Positions 1 to 12,500 of a DNA stretch of 64,000 bases are shown piece after piece. The stretch lies in assembly GCA_961205875.1 (NCBI GenBank), contig OY540818.1, positions 12,436,761-12,500,760 on the forward strand. Reading direction: 5' to 3'. Every line of letters starts with the position of its first letter. Position 1 is the first letter of the stretch. The position numbers and the translations under genes are program-made. The DNA is from Sialis fuliginosa (Eukaryota > Arthropoda > Insecta > Megaloptera > Sialidae). Under the pieces are notes generated by a model, which worked only from the letters and a program-made list of their open reading frames with translations, made no database searches and was not told the DNA's origin.

Positions 1-1708
1 ATTAGAAAATATCTAAGAATTTAAAATAGAAAAAAATATAACCATTTTGAATTGTAAATTTTAAAGTAATTTTATACTTGTGGGCTTAAATGCTTGCATT
101 CTTCTTTTTGATGGACCCTAAACATTCTCTTCTAAATTTGACTTCTTTGTTGATTTCAACATTTAACAGACATATCATAATTTATATGATTTTGTACATT
201 TTATATCATTTTATATCATTTTAAAATTTACATATTTATTGTAGTGACGAATTTTTAATAAAGTAATTTTTTACAATTAACTCCGAGCTTTATATCTAGT
301 GCACAATTAAAGAACGCACATTATTAATGAATTTGGACTGAATTTTTATATATATACATATATATTCGTTAAATTTATTCTGGTAGTCAATATTTATTAT
401 GTCTTAATTAAATAACATTTGACAATTTGTTCATAATTTTAATATAATTTTTACAACAGAGTAAGTTTAGTGCTTATATATAGTTTAATTTATTTTCGTT
501 TTTGAACTGGTGTTTTGTTTTGTGATATTTTGTACAGGGGTTGGTTTTACTTTTGTCTGAAATTGTGTCGATAACATTTTTCTGCAAGCTATCACAGTTA
601 TTGTCTGTTAAGTATTACGTGTTATGTGATATTTATACATTTAAGATTTGTATAAATTTGTTATTTAATTAATGGGTACAATGAAATTATTATACTCACG
701 GTGTCTGGATGGAAGCGATATTTCAGAAATGAAATCATGTATGCTTTAATCATATTTCAGTTTTAAGCGATACTTTTTATAAGTTGTTTGACATAAAAAA
801 AAATTAGTTTTTAACGTTTTATTTTGACTTAATATCAATTTAGTCAATAATATTGCTTTTATCTGGGCACATTTTAAGGAATTTTAGTGCTAATATTTTG
901 TAAATAATTTTATGTGTTATTACACTGTTTTTGAAGAACTATATTTTATGTATAAGACAATTTAAAATATAGTTTATTTTTTTCATAAAATTTCATTTTA
1001 TTAATAATTATTTATAACAAAATAACCGTATGTCGTGATTTCGCTGTGGGTTCATTAAAATTTTAAAATTGAATCTCATTTACGTCTTAGAAATCTTATA
1101 AAAAGTATTATTATCAATATCGACAAATATATATTATTATTTGTGTGTTTGTCTTCTTCTATCATTATTTGTCAAATTTATTTTGTATATTTTTTTTTAA
1201 ATTAAATTATCTTATGTATGTTTCGTATTTTTATTTTATTATATTTTAAAAGTATGGGTACTTAATTTTGTAGGTAATATTAACATAATCTATTAAATTG
1301 AATTGATTTTACATTCATAATATTTTTAATTATTTTTTATTGATTGTAGGAAATAGAAAATTTAAAAAATTTATTATTTTCAAAACTTTGTTTTATTTTA
1401 TATAATTTTGAATCTTCATCTGTTAGACTGAGGCCACACGTACTACTCGCAGACACAATATTTACAGTTACAAGTTAGAAATTTATCTGAGAAAATAAAA
1501 TCTATCTGGCATTTTATGTTTGTCTGGTTAGTTAGATTTGATTTCATTGGGTGAATTTTTAACTTGAAGTAAATACTGTTTGTACGAGTAATACACATAG
1601 CCACAGTCTAATGGTATTTTATTTATTTAATTATGAAATAATACTCGTACACCGATTTAATATTTATTTTAATTAATTCATTTATTTCATCTCATGATAT
1701 TATATTCA

Positions 1709-2124
1709 TTAAATAAGTTTACTTTCTCTCTTCATACATGCTTGCATTGGGATTTCGTTTGAATTTAACAATAATGCTGTTAATGATTGGCTTAAATTTG
1801 GATTATCAGCAACACTTGAAGGATCTAGTAGACTCTGATTATGAATGATGATTATTGGTGAAGATTTTGTCTCATCGTGGAGCAGCGGTGGTTTGTCACA
1901 GTGTAATAACACTATATTACATTGTACGCTACGTTTAATAGTTACGTTGTAAATATATTTACTATTTACACTTGCAAACATTTGTTGACAAATAATAAAA
2001 CGGCAGGGTTTTAGGTGTTTTATTTATTTATATAAACTTTAATAAGTTGTTTAGGTTTGTCTATAAATGACTTTACTTTTTGTTTCACAATAACAGAATT
2101 TAAGTATTCTTCGGTAGCGTTCAT
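1709..2124 (-). other. coding-like minus-strand segments, unrecognised
   Basis: Two open segments with protein-like composition lie end to end on the minus strand. The first (2,124 down to 2,020) starts with ATG and encodes 34 residues, reading MNATEEYLNSVIVKQKVKSF at its start. Its frame is also open for about 11 codons upstream. The second (1,981 down to 1,709) encodes up to 90 residues, including SLLDPSSVADNPNLSQSLTA, and ends at TAA with AATAAA-like signals beyond. Codon content is less AT-biased than the surroundings. I do not recognise a family, and I found no convincing splice pair joining the two. They could be terminal exons of a minus-strand gene, a decayed gene, or chance. Confidence 0.2.
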
Positions 2125-5100
2125 TATGTTGTGGTTAGAGTAATCGAAAGTTCTTTGAATTACGTTTAATTATTAGTAGTAGCCCTGCATTAAACAGTAT
2201 AACGAATTGTAGATTTTGTAATATTATATATAAAGTAGTCATAAAAATGACTGAATATACCTACTCTAATAATGAATATATTTTTATGAAAAATTTTCTT
2301 CGGAATGTCTGTAAGTGTAAATAATGATGCCAACAAGTTAATAATAATTACTGTTTTTTTTTTTAAATTGAAATAATTTTACTTCAAAGTGTTGTTTATT
2401 CTAACAAAACATCTAATTGTGATTTAAAATGAACTAACAAAGTTGCACTTGATATTTTTGTTAATTATTATTAATTAAACATACTAATATGCACTTTATA
2501 TTATAACTATTCACATAATTATATTATAAATGTTTAAAAAGAACTATTTCTCCTTTTGTTTGCAGCATTCCGTAAAGTATGTGCATTTTGAAACTAAAGA
2601 ATATTCATATATTCAAAATAAAGAACTGTATTAATTATTATTATTATTATTATGGATATTAATTTTATTTATAAGTATTATTAGAATTTATCTGTATCAA
2701 TGCTTTTCTTACTATGACTTTTGATACTACTTTGAATACTTTATAATCTCAATTATTTTTTATATACCAAAGTCAGTATGTGTCATAAAATTGATTCGAA
2801 GTTAATAATTTAGTCAGGAAATTTTTTATACTTTAATTTAAAAGTATTTTTTATCATGTAAGCATGATGGTAAAAATGTATTTTTTTAAATGTATACGTT
2901 GTACAAAATTGCTTATTCAATTATAGTAATGAATTTTAAATGATTAAAATTTTTGATGTTAACTAAAAACGATTTTCTTATACATACTTACTCATTAATT
3001 AAGTATCAATTATGTAAATTGTATATTTATAACTTTACCTAAATGTGTGCGACCGCAGTGTTCAATAGATGTAGCTTCAATGCGGTGTAATTTTCATAGA
3101 TTAAGTAGTTAATTATTATTATTTGGATTTTATTTTATCATAACGGTGATGCTAAAAGTGTGTTCTCTTCTAAAAAAATAATAAACTAAAATATTTTAAA
3201 TGTAAAATACGTAGAATCTATACAATTAAATTGATGATTAATTTCTGGTTGTATATTTTTAATGTTGAATGTATGTACTTATGTACATTATGTAAAAATG
3301 CGACAAAAATATTTTATTTAGAGTAGGTACTAATTTGTTGATTATATGATTGTATATATTATTTTATGAGGAATTTTTAAAGTTATTTCAATTGGATATC
3401 ATAAAATCTTTAGGCGGATTAAATTTTTAATAGTATAAGACATTACAGTAAACTTTCGGTATAAATATTTTCTAGAGAAATCGCATATGATTGTTTTAAT
3501 TGAAAAACAGAAATATTGGTGCTAACATTTAATATTAAATATTGAAGAATAAGGAGAAACCTATAAAAATAACATAACACTGGAATGTACCGTAAATAAT
3601 GTGGCTATATCTAGAATTTACTGTATTTTCTTAACTTAAACTTACAGTTAAAGATTGTTAATTTTAAAATGTAAATTCCTCGAGTGAAAATTAAAATAAA
3701 TATATTATAAATGTAATATAAAAATACCCAATATTATTTTTGAATATTGGGCTAAAGCTGCTCATCCTGAGAAGGGAACAAAATAAAAATTAAAGTAGTT
3801 TTATTACTTTGTGTAGTTACCAAGTGTACGTAAAATCATGAAAATTAATTTTTTTGTGTGTTTAAAAAAATATCAATGGAATATCAATCAAATGAAGCGA
3901 TAAGGTAGAAGCATGTATCATGTAATTATCACATATTCTAAAACAGAATAAAAAATTACTTATTATAAAGTTTATCTGAATATCACTAATATCAAACGCA
4001 ACTAAGATCTTCATAATAACTAATTTATTTATAGTAACACCTGGGGTATATGATAATTATTTAATATTTGATAGAAGTCATAACTTTTGCGCAATATATA
4101 TCATGTCTGGGCTTCCAAAGACGCCTTATACAGATTTACAAAATCTGATATGATGTAACGTTTCTTCAGTGTTGAAATGCATACTTCTAATATCACCGGA
4201 CATTGAGAAAAAATTGTATATAATTATTTTCTTTATGAAAATATAAGTTTGAATTCTTGAATATAATTAATTATGCGAATACTTGAAATAGTAAAGAAAA
4301 TTAAATATGCAGCCAAACAGTTATTTAAATACATACAAATGTATTATAAAGTATGTAAATAATTATATATTACTGTACTTTTTTTTGTTCTATTGATTTA
4401 ATTAATTAATTATTCATTTTTTTGTGTTCACACATATTATTTAACGCTGCATATTTTTAATTTATCTTTCAAACATTTCATAATTTTGGAAACTCCAAGC
4501 GGAACTGAAAATAATTTAAATGGTTATCTAAATTACTTCGGTAATTGTTCGGTTCTTGATTATACATGTCATTAAATGTATTGTTAAATTTTTTAAATGA
4601 CGTAGTGAAGTCTCAATTTAAGCTATTGTATTATATACGTAACCTTGTTAGTAATTGTTCCTGTATTATATTTATACTTCAGTATTTCATTATTGGTGTT
4701 TATATGGGATACATACTAATAAGTATATTTTATAATAACGATTTTTATAATTATTTGTACTTAAATATATTTAATTGTTTTACTATATCATAGTAAAGGG
4801 AGCTGAATTTTTGTATACACTTTCATTTTAGTCTTTATAAATATGGTGCCAAAAGTCCTCATTAATCCATTGCGAGCATAATTTTTTACAGCCCATAAGA
4901 GGTGTTAGCAATTAGTTTAAAATAAATATCTGTATTACAAAGGAAATATGAGAACATTCTCTACGAGCTATAATTTTCGTGGAAACTTGATGCAAAATTT
5001 ATGATCCAAGTAAATATTACTAACCCACCAGGTAATAGAATTTTTTATCGGTGTGAATATTATGACAAATGCATGAGGTGTCAAATTTTGTCAGTAGTTA

Positions 5101-5797
5101 GAACATACTGAGATGTATATTTGATGAAAACTCCCTAGCAAAGATTTATTGTATAAGGATTTTGTAAACATACTGTATCTAATAAACAGAATGTCTGATC
5201 AAGTTCGTCTTTCATAGTTTAGAGTGTAGAAATTTGGCATGCTAGTCCTGAATCGTTCTATATAGATTATTTCTTGTACAAAAAATGGTATACGATCTTT
5301 GCTGTAGATAATTTTCTAATCTTTATATTTTATAACTATCAGAATAGAACCAACAGATATGGAAATATTTACTTAAACTTTTAGTACCTTGTTTAAAAAA
5401 ACAATATGAAAGTGTATACATAAATTCAACTCCCTGTGAATTTTTTCTGTAGTGAAATCCTAAAGCTACTGGGCTATCGTCATGATCTTTATTATTATCA
5501 GAATCATTTTACATTTTGTATATTAATTAAACAAATAATTTATTATATTTTATTATACTCGATTAAGTGAAATATTGAAGTATTGACTTTTATCTAAGTG
5601 TAATATATTATTGTTGTTGGTTAATGAAATCATAATATTGAACTGTTCTTTAAATAATTATTTTGTGGTGATATTTATATTTCTTATTAAAAAATGTTTA
5701 AATAATATAATACAAATTCATTTTATCAGAAATCATTTAATTGTAGGTAGTAATACTTCAGTTTGAACATTAAAAAGAAATGTTATCTAATGTAAAG

Positions 5798-5983
5798 TCA
5801 TATTATTTGTATCGTAATGGGCGAAACAACATTATTTATATGTGACTCTGGGTCTGTCAGTATATCTTGAGGTGTATAGAGACTAATGTCCATTACAATT
5901 GTAGGTGATTGTCGGACTATTTTTGTGCCAATATTATACATCTTTATAAAGATAACGTTTTTCATAACTGCCTCCTGAACCAA
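5798..5983 (-). other. possible minus-strand terminal exon, unrecognised
   Basis: An open frame of about 60 codons follows an acceptor-like sequence (TTGGTTCAG, with AG at about 5,978-5,979 on the minus strand) and ends at a TGA at 5,798. Its residues look protein-like (for example TPQDILTDPESHINNVVSPI), and the segment is less AT-rich than its neighbours. There is no upstream ATG in frame except internal ones, and the other frame just upstream also reads like protein for about 25 codons. No family is recognised. It might belong to the same unknown minus-strand gene as the segments at 1.7-2.1 kb. Confidence 0.18.
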
Positions 5984-8639
5984 GTGTCTTGCAATGTGTA
6001 GTAGAAAATGCTTTTAATAATTTATATCATACTATATAAATATCCTGTAGAATTATGTAAATTCATTTAATGGCCTAATTAGAAAACAGTTGTGTATGGT
6101 TAATATTGTTTGATTGTATGCAGTATGATACAATATTGTGTATGATATGAAAAGTTATCATTAAGTCATCATTTTATGATTTGTCAGAGTTTAATTAACG
6201 TAATGTCATCGATGGTGGCAATGCGTGAAATAAGGGTTCAAGAAAAAGTTAAGAAATTATTTATATTATTTTGTTAACAATACAACATTTACAAAATCTT
6301 CTTATGATGATTATTATAATAAGTAATATAAGCAATATAAAGTATATAAAAATAATTATTATTATTATAAACAATAAATGCACATCTTCATATGGGATTT
6401 TTTAATATAATTATTTGCTGTTAGTGTAAATAAAAAAAAATATGCAATTTCTGACCATGAATATTTAATATAATATATGTTATTATTACCTATACTTTTA
6501 AATGTTTTATAATTGTCTTTTATTAATGTGACTTGTATATTTGTTGATATTTTTTTATTATTAGTATTATCAATATCTATTTATTGTCATAGACAAATAA
6601 TGAACCCAACTTTCAAAAATTTTGTATTGTTAACAATATTGTTGTTTTATTTTTTCTAATAGGATTAACATATTAGCTCATCTGCTTTAAAAATTTAAAT
6701 ATATTTATCACGTATATACCCTAGCACAACATATTTATAGCTCCTAACAGTTCTGTCTATTTTTTAATTGTATATGTAAAATAATAAGAGCTTGTTTAAA
6801 AATTTGAGATAAGTTGTTTCCTTTTATAATTATTTTATATTGTTATTCTAGTAATGAGTTAAAATAAACTAGAAAATAAATAATGAAAATGATTGTGATA
6901 GTAAAATATTTTTGATGTATTGTAATGTAAATAGAGTGTAAACTTTAAAAGAGCAAAGGTAAAAAAGATAGATGGAATTGTTATTGTAATTATAATAATC
7001 ATATAAATAATGTACAATTCACATGATTTATATATATATTATATAAATACGTACATATTAATTCACGTCTACATTTAGATGTATATACAGGAAATATGTA
7101 GTTAGAATTTTTGATTAGATACTCCAATATGTAAAAATATATTATACTCATTTATTGATTATAAAAAAAAAACTAAATGCTATGTTGTTGGATATAATGT
7201 CATGCTTTTGAAAAATAAATTACTTAAAAAATAAAAACGATACTATTTGAAGTTATTGTTGAAATTTATCGATCTACGATTTATTTATTAAAAAATGTTT
7301 TTTTGATTATTTGGGGGTTTATTTTTATATATTTAGATGAAATTCCTCTATGCCGAAGTTTTGTATTTTAAAACTAGGTAAATATGTTTTGAATTTTTGT
7401 TTTTGTATGTATTTTTTGGTTTTTTGTTTATGGGTGTATTTGGTAGCTAAATATTTGTATATAATATATCTTACAATTAGTATAGATCATATTTTTTACT
7501 TATCTTTTGCATGCATCATTAACAATACCGTAAAGTAAATAAACATTTTTCATTTATTTACTGTGTAAGTATATTAACATAAATCTTGCGAATTTTGTGC
7601 CAAATCAACTTTATTGTCTGATATATTAAAAAAAATTTTAAAAGATTGATAACTCATATACAAAGCGAAACTATTAATAATTTAGACTATATAAGCATGA
7701 CGCATGTATTACTGCAAATGTTCTTCAATTTACAAACTTGATATGTGTACTTCATTAATTCCTTCTAGTTCAGACTTCTATTTAAAGTTAATTTAAATAG
7801 AAATATTTCTTTTTTTTTCTTATTCTGTAAATATAAAACCAGTTTTTTCTGTTAATTTTTATTGGGTTTAATTTTCTATTGAACAAAAAATATTAATACA
7901 TATTAGTTATTTGTTTGGTATATTAATTTAGTTTTTTAATACATTTACACTTAATTAGATTTTTTTTGAGTAAACATTTTTGTTTGATTTATTTTTCAGA
8001 CTCATCTATAATTCATGAAAGAAGTTATGAAAAGATTGAAAAAAATCTATATACATAGTAATCGTACCACAATCATCAGAATGTTATGTAATTAACGTCT
8101 TTATATTTTATCTTCAGTGATAATTTATTTAAAGATATATAGTGTTAGCAAAAGTCTAGATAATATTGACGTCGAACAATATTTAAAATAGATGATTTTG
8201 CATTTAAACTAGTCCCTTAAATTATTAATTATTATTTAAATATAATTTATTACCTATACAGATCAATAAAATATTCATGATTGTTATTTAATTTAAACTC
8301 GTTACCAGTATTTCAAAAATATAAGACAATTGATTGTAAATTCCTTATAAGGTCTTTTACTTTTTAATAAAAAATTGTGTAAAGTACTGACTGGATTTGC
8401 TAATGTTGTTTTATGAATAATTTGTAATAATATAAAAATATAAATTAATGATATGAATTGTTAAAAACTAAAAGATCTTAATAATTAATATAAAATTAAA
8501 ATAAAATCCTGCCAAATAATATCATTCCAGAGTCTCATATGTAAACAATTATAATTGGGAAAGATTATATAAATTATTTATAATTTTAATAAAGTATATT
8601 TTGAATTAAAATAATTGTTTATTTATTTTATATTAAATT

Positions 8640-9180
8640 TAACATTAAACAAGTGTCTAAGCTCTCTACCTAAAGGGGGGAGGGCCTTAACAACATAGAT
8701 ATATATTTTTTATTAGGAAAATAAATATTGAAAAATAACTTTTTTGATCAATATTTTTCAAAATTTTGTAAAGGATCTCCACGAGGGGGGGGGGGGGTCA
8801 ATTATTTTCTGCTATATAGAGCCCCTAAACGCTATATAGTGCGCCACTACCAAAAACATTAATTTAAAAAAAATATTTAAGCGGTTTTCCCTTGTTCCCA
8901 CCATACACAAACCTATTTACATTGATAAATATGTAATTTAGTATTTACATATTACTAAATGAACAATTCAACCGACATTTTTGTAATTCATTCAAGTATG
9001 TATGTATATCTAGTTATGTTACGGTATAATAAAATGAGAATTACTAATAATTACCAGTTATTATTAATACAAATTACGTTAGGTTAGGTTGCGGTTAATA
9101 TTAATACATACCGGTAATTATTAATACTAACTGCATTTATTACATTGACCGCAACATATATACATATTCATAAGCTACAA
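8640..9180. repeat. degenerate repeat DNA upstream of the ABHD2-like gene
   Basis: The sequence changes character here. There is a GGGGGG-AGGG block near 8,676, a run of 13 G at 8,785-8,797, and a GAGCCCCTAAACGC fragment of the type often left by hAT elements. An inverted pair of TTATTAATAC-type blocks at 9,045-9,130 flanks TTAGGTTAGGTT, two units of the insect telomeric repeat, which is too short to be telomeric. No element ends could be fixed. Confidence 0.3.
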
Positions 9181-9566
9181 ATATGCATTGTTATTATGGC
9201 ATTGTTACATATCTACAGATTTCGATTTCCATAAGGTTCAAAATCCATTGTTTAATTTGTGATTTACCCCCACTATAAGCGATGTAACAAATATGGCGTC
9301 TAGTATGCATTTGTGAAGTCTGGAACGTCAAATCAATTTGAAATGCGACGTAAGACGGACAACTGTGTTTCAAGTTGATTAATAGATATAAAATTGTGAT
9401 TTGAATCGAGTGAGCTTAGAGTAAGATGCATAATACGAGTGAATAGTCAATATTTACAAGAACTTTCGTTTTTTTAAAACGAAGTAAGGTGTAGTTTGTG
9501 AGTTTACAATTGTCAATAATCGTGTTTTCGTTCAAGAACGTTATCTTTGAATACGGTTGGGCGATT

Positions 9567-12500
9567 ATGTCCACTGCACTTTTAGCCGCATTTGCGGTTA
9601 TTTTGTGTATATTATTCAGAATATTAAATGTGAACAGTCAACCTCAAAGACCTGGAATTTGGTGTAGCGATACTAATTTTTTAGATACTATTTTAAAAAT
9701 AGCGCCCTTAATACAAGAACCGTAAGTAATAGTAATATATTTTTTTAATAATTAAAGATATAATCTAGGTAATAAGCCCTATATTGGGAACGTAGCCCTA
9801 GGTAGTAGCCTAATTTAGGCCAAAACATTGGATCATTATATTATATCATATAAGGTTATATGTTTTAAATGTATGAATTTTTCTGACAGTTTAAATTATC
9901 AATGAATTTATAATTTATTTAAATGCAATTGCAGTAGTAAACGATAAACAGAAAAATTATCTGTATATTTATTAATTTACATTTTTTCGTCTGGCAATAA
10001 ATCACAATAAAAAGAAACATATTTTAACCGGCAACGATGATGTCATATTTACATTAAAAAAAATACTATACCTACTTTTTTATCGCACCTTGAACGTCTA
10101 TGACACATACATGTCCAACTCAAATAAACGTACCTAATGGAAGTTTACTTGTATTTATTAGTAATTCAACAAGAATTTGCTTGAAGTATTCTGGAGATAC
10201 AAAAAAGTGTTAATAATAATATGTATTATCAGTAAAATGATAATTTTATCAACCTATTTTATATGAATTAATGTCTGCTTTATTCAACAAAAGTCTGGTA
10301 ATTCAATATACAAACTTCTTTTATTGACAGTTGTGTATTAATGTATTATGTGTATGTAAGAGTGAGAGAGAGACAGGTTGAAATGGAAAATGCTATAGAG
10401 TGTAGAAAATAAATAGGATAACTACTAGCGATTGTCCTGTTCCTGTAAATAAAATTAGGTGCAAACGTTTAGTTGTTTTTGTTCAAAGCAGTTCAAAGAA
10501 ACCAATCATTTTGGGGTTTATTTTGACAGAACAAATGTCAACAAAAGGATGTATTAATTGGTATTAATTATAGTTTTAATTGATTCAAATCAATAATTAA
10601 TGAGGTAGTTTCATATTCATACATTTATTGTATGGCAATTATTCGTTTATTGTTCAATGTATGAATAGAGGTGTTTATTTTGATACCGACCGGTGTCATA
10701 TTTTGTTACTTTAAACTTGGTCTATTACATAGGGAAAATATAACGATCATAAATATGTAGCACCACAATTTATAGCAAAATATCAAGTACCTCATGTTTT
10801 ATCTTTTATTCGAAATGATTTTATATGTAATATTTTATTTAAAAAAATATTAATGATGATAAAAAGTAGATTTGGTGTAGTTCCGGGAGTAAAGGTTATT
10901 AATAACATTTTTACTTATATTTTATTATCAAAATCAAAGTTCATATTATAGTAGCTCTTATTTTAACTCCTAACTCTCTTATACATATATGCGACATATG
11001 TTCTGTAAATCTTTCTATGAATTCATAATGTATTTACTACACGTGTGTATATTTAATCATTGATATATTTAGATGAAAACTTGAATCAAGGTTTGACCGT
11101 GAAAAGGTACGCGTGAGTAGGGGTGTATTAAAGACTTGAGGCTTTACGAAATAAAAAATGATATAAATGAAAAATATATGTCATATACAGGGTGATTTAC
11201 AACAAATTTAACAGTAGATCGAGGATGTTATTTTAAACAAAAAATTAATGTAAACATGTGTCCAGAAATTCTTTGAGAGGGAGCTACACTGCTACAGCCT
11301 CCCAAAGTTTTACCCAAAATTAGTGTTTATTTAATAACTAGAGAACCTATAGTGATACAGTTATTAAATTTGATAACCAGTTAATTATTAATAAGTGTTA
11401 TCGATTTCCAGTATCAAACAATAATAAATTAGACCAGGGGTGTATGGGCGCTAGTGAGCCCGCCGAGTTTAGATTTGTATAGATTTTGTATAAGATTATA
11501 TGACACAAAATACACAAAAATATACTTTGTTCATTTGTCATAGGATCAACCGTTTTCGCGCTTTAAAAAAATTGCACCCAAGTACCGACTGGCACCTTGA
11601 CTTTTTAAGTTCTTTGAGGTCTCAGGTATACGAATCTGAACATAGTTGCCGGTTGTTTCATATTATGTCCACTCACTTCCTTCTAGCTCCCGGTCTAGTA
11701 ATAGTTGTATTTTCAAACTGTTTTGTCGCAATGCCATGGACATCTTTAGAGTTCTCTAACTACGACGAAGAAATGCAATAACGAAAAACATGTTATGATA
11801 AAATTTATATCAATTTAAGAAATTATTAAATTTCATTCTATCGTGATTCATACGTGCTTCAATTATTTCAATTTGCCGGCAGTAGTGAAACGATATGAAC
11901 TTACAAACAGTACCGGCTTTAGGGGGGGAGGAAGCGAACCAGAGCGACCGCCCGGGGTGCCAGGCCAGGTGGGGCGGCGTACAATGGAGCATAAGTCACT
12001 TTTTTGGTTCAAATCAGTGTACAGGCTGTAATTTTTGAGTAAACTTTTTTTTATCATGAAATTTTTTGTTGATCAGTTAAATCCGATTAATCAAAAAATA
12101 TAGCTAAATATAAACAATGTTAATTTGTAAAAAAAATCGATTATTTAATAGCTGCTAACTAACAAATACTTATTCAGCAATCCAGAAAACCTTTAATAAG
12201 GTACTTATTAGCTGAGATACTAACTAATCAACTTATTTGTTGATTTATTAATTTTAATTTGTTCATAATAGGGGAAGGAGGTCTCGACGGTCTTAGGGCA
12301 TTTGATAGTCTTAAAGTTAGTGATGTAAGCTATATTTAAAAAAAAGTTTGAGTCTGTAGGATCGCGCCAAGCTGAGATATGAATTATTCAACTTATTTGT
12401 TAATTTATCAATTTTAATTGGCATTTTCGGTGATTTTTTAACATTTTTTATGGGGATAGAGGGTGGAAAAATGAATCTCGCCCAGGGCGCCAGATTTGCT

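Larger units (their letters stand above)
1..9566. other. gene-poor left flank, possible long 3' UTR or intergenic DNA
   Basis: No confident gene is visible. The + strand is markedly T-rich, with short TTA and AT tracts (for example near 2,640-2,653), and it has no recognisable transposon until about 8,640. A canonical AATAAA lies at 8,588-8,593, just before the base composition changes and repeat-like, G-tract DNA starts. One reading is a long 3' UTR of a gene to the left on the + strand; plain intergenic DNA is equally possible. Coding-like minus-strand scraps at 1,709-2,124 and 5,798-5,983 are listed separately. Confidence 0.35.

Noticed and set aside
4566-4793. 75-codon hydrophobic plus-strand frame in the left flank
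   Set aside because: I/Y/F/N-rich reading expected from AT-rich DNA; no other support.
9083-9094. TTAGGTTAGGTT, insect telomeric units
   Set aside because: Only two units within a small inverted repeat; no array, so not an interstitial telomere.
11500-11781. 93-codon plus-strand frame
   Set aside because: Follows hAT-like CAGGGGTGTATGGGCG debris (about 11,436); no recognised domain, no splice context, and the composition fits degraded repeat DNA.
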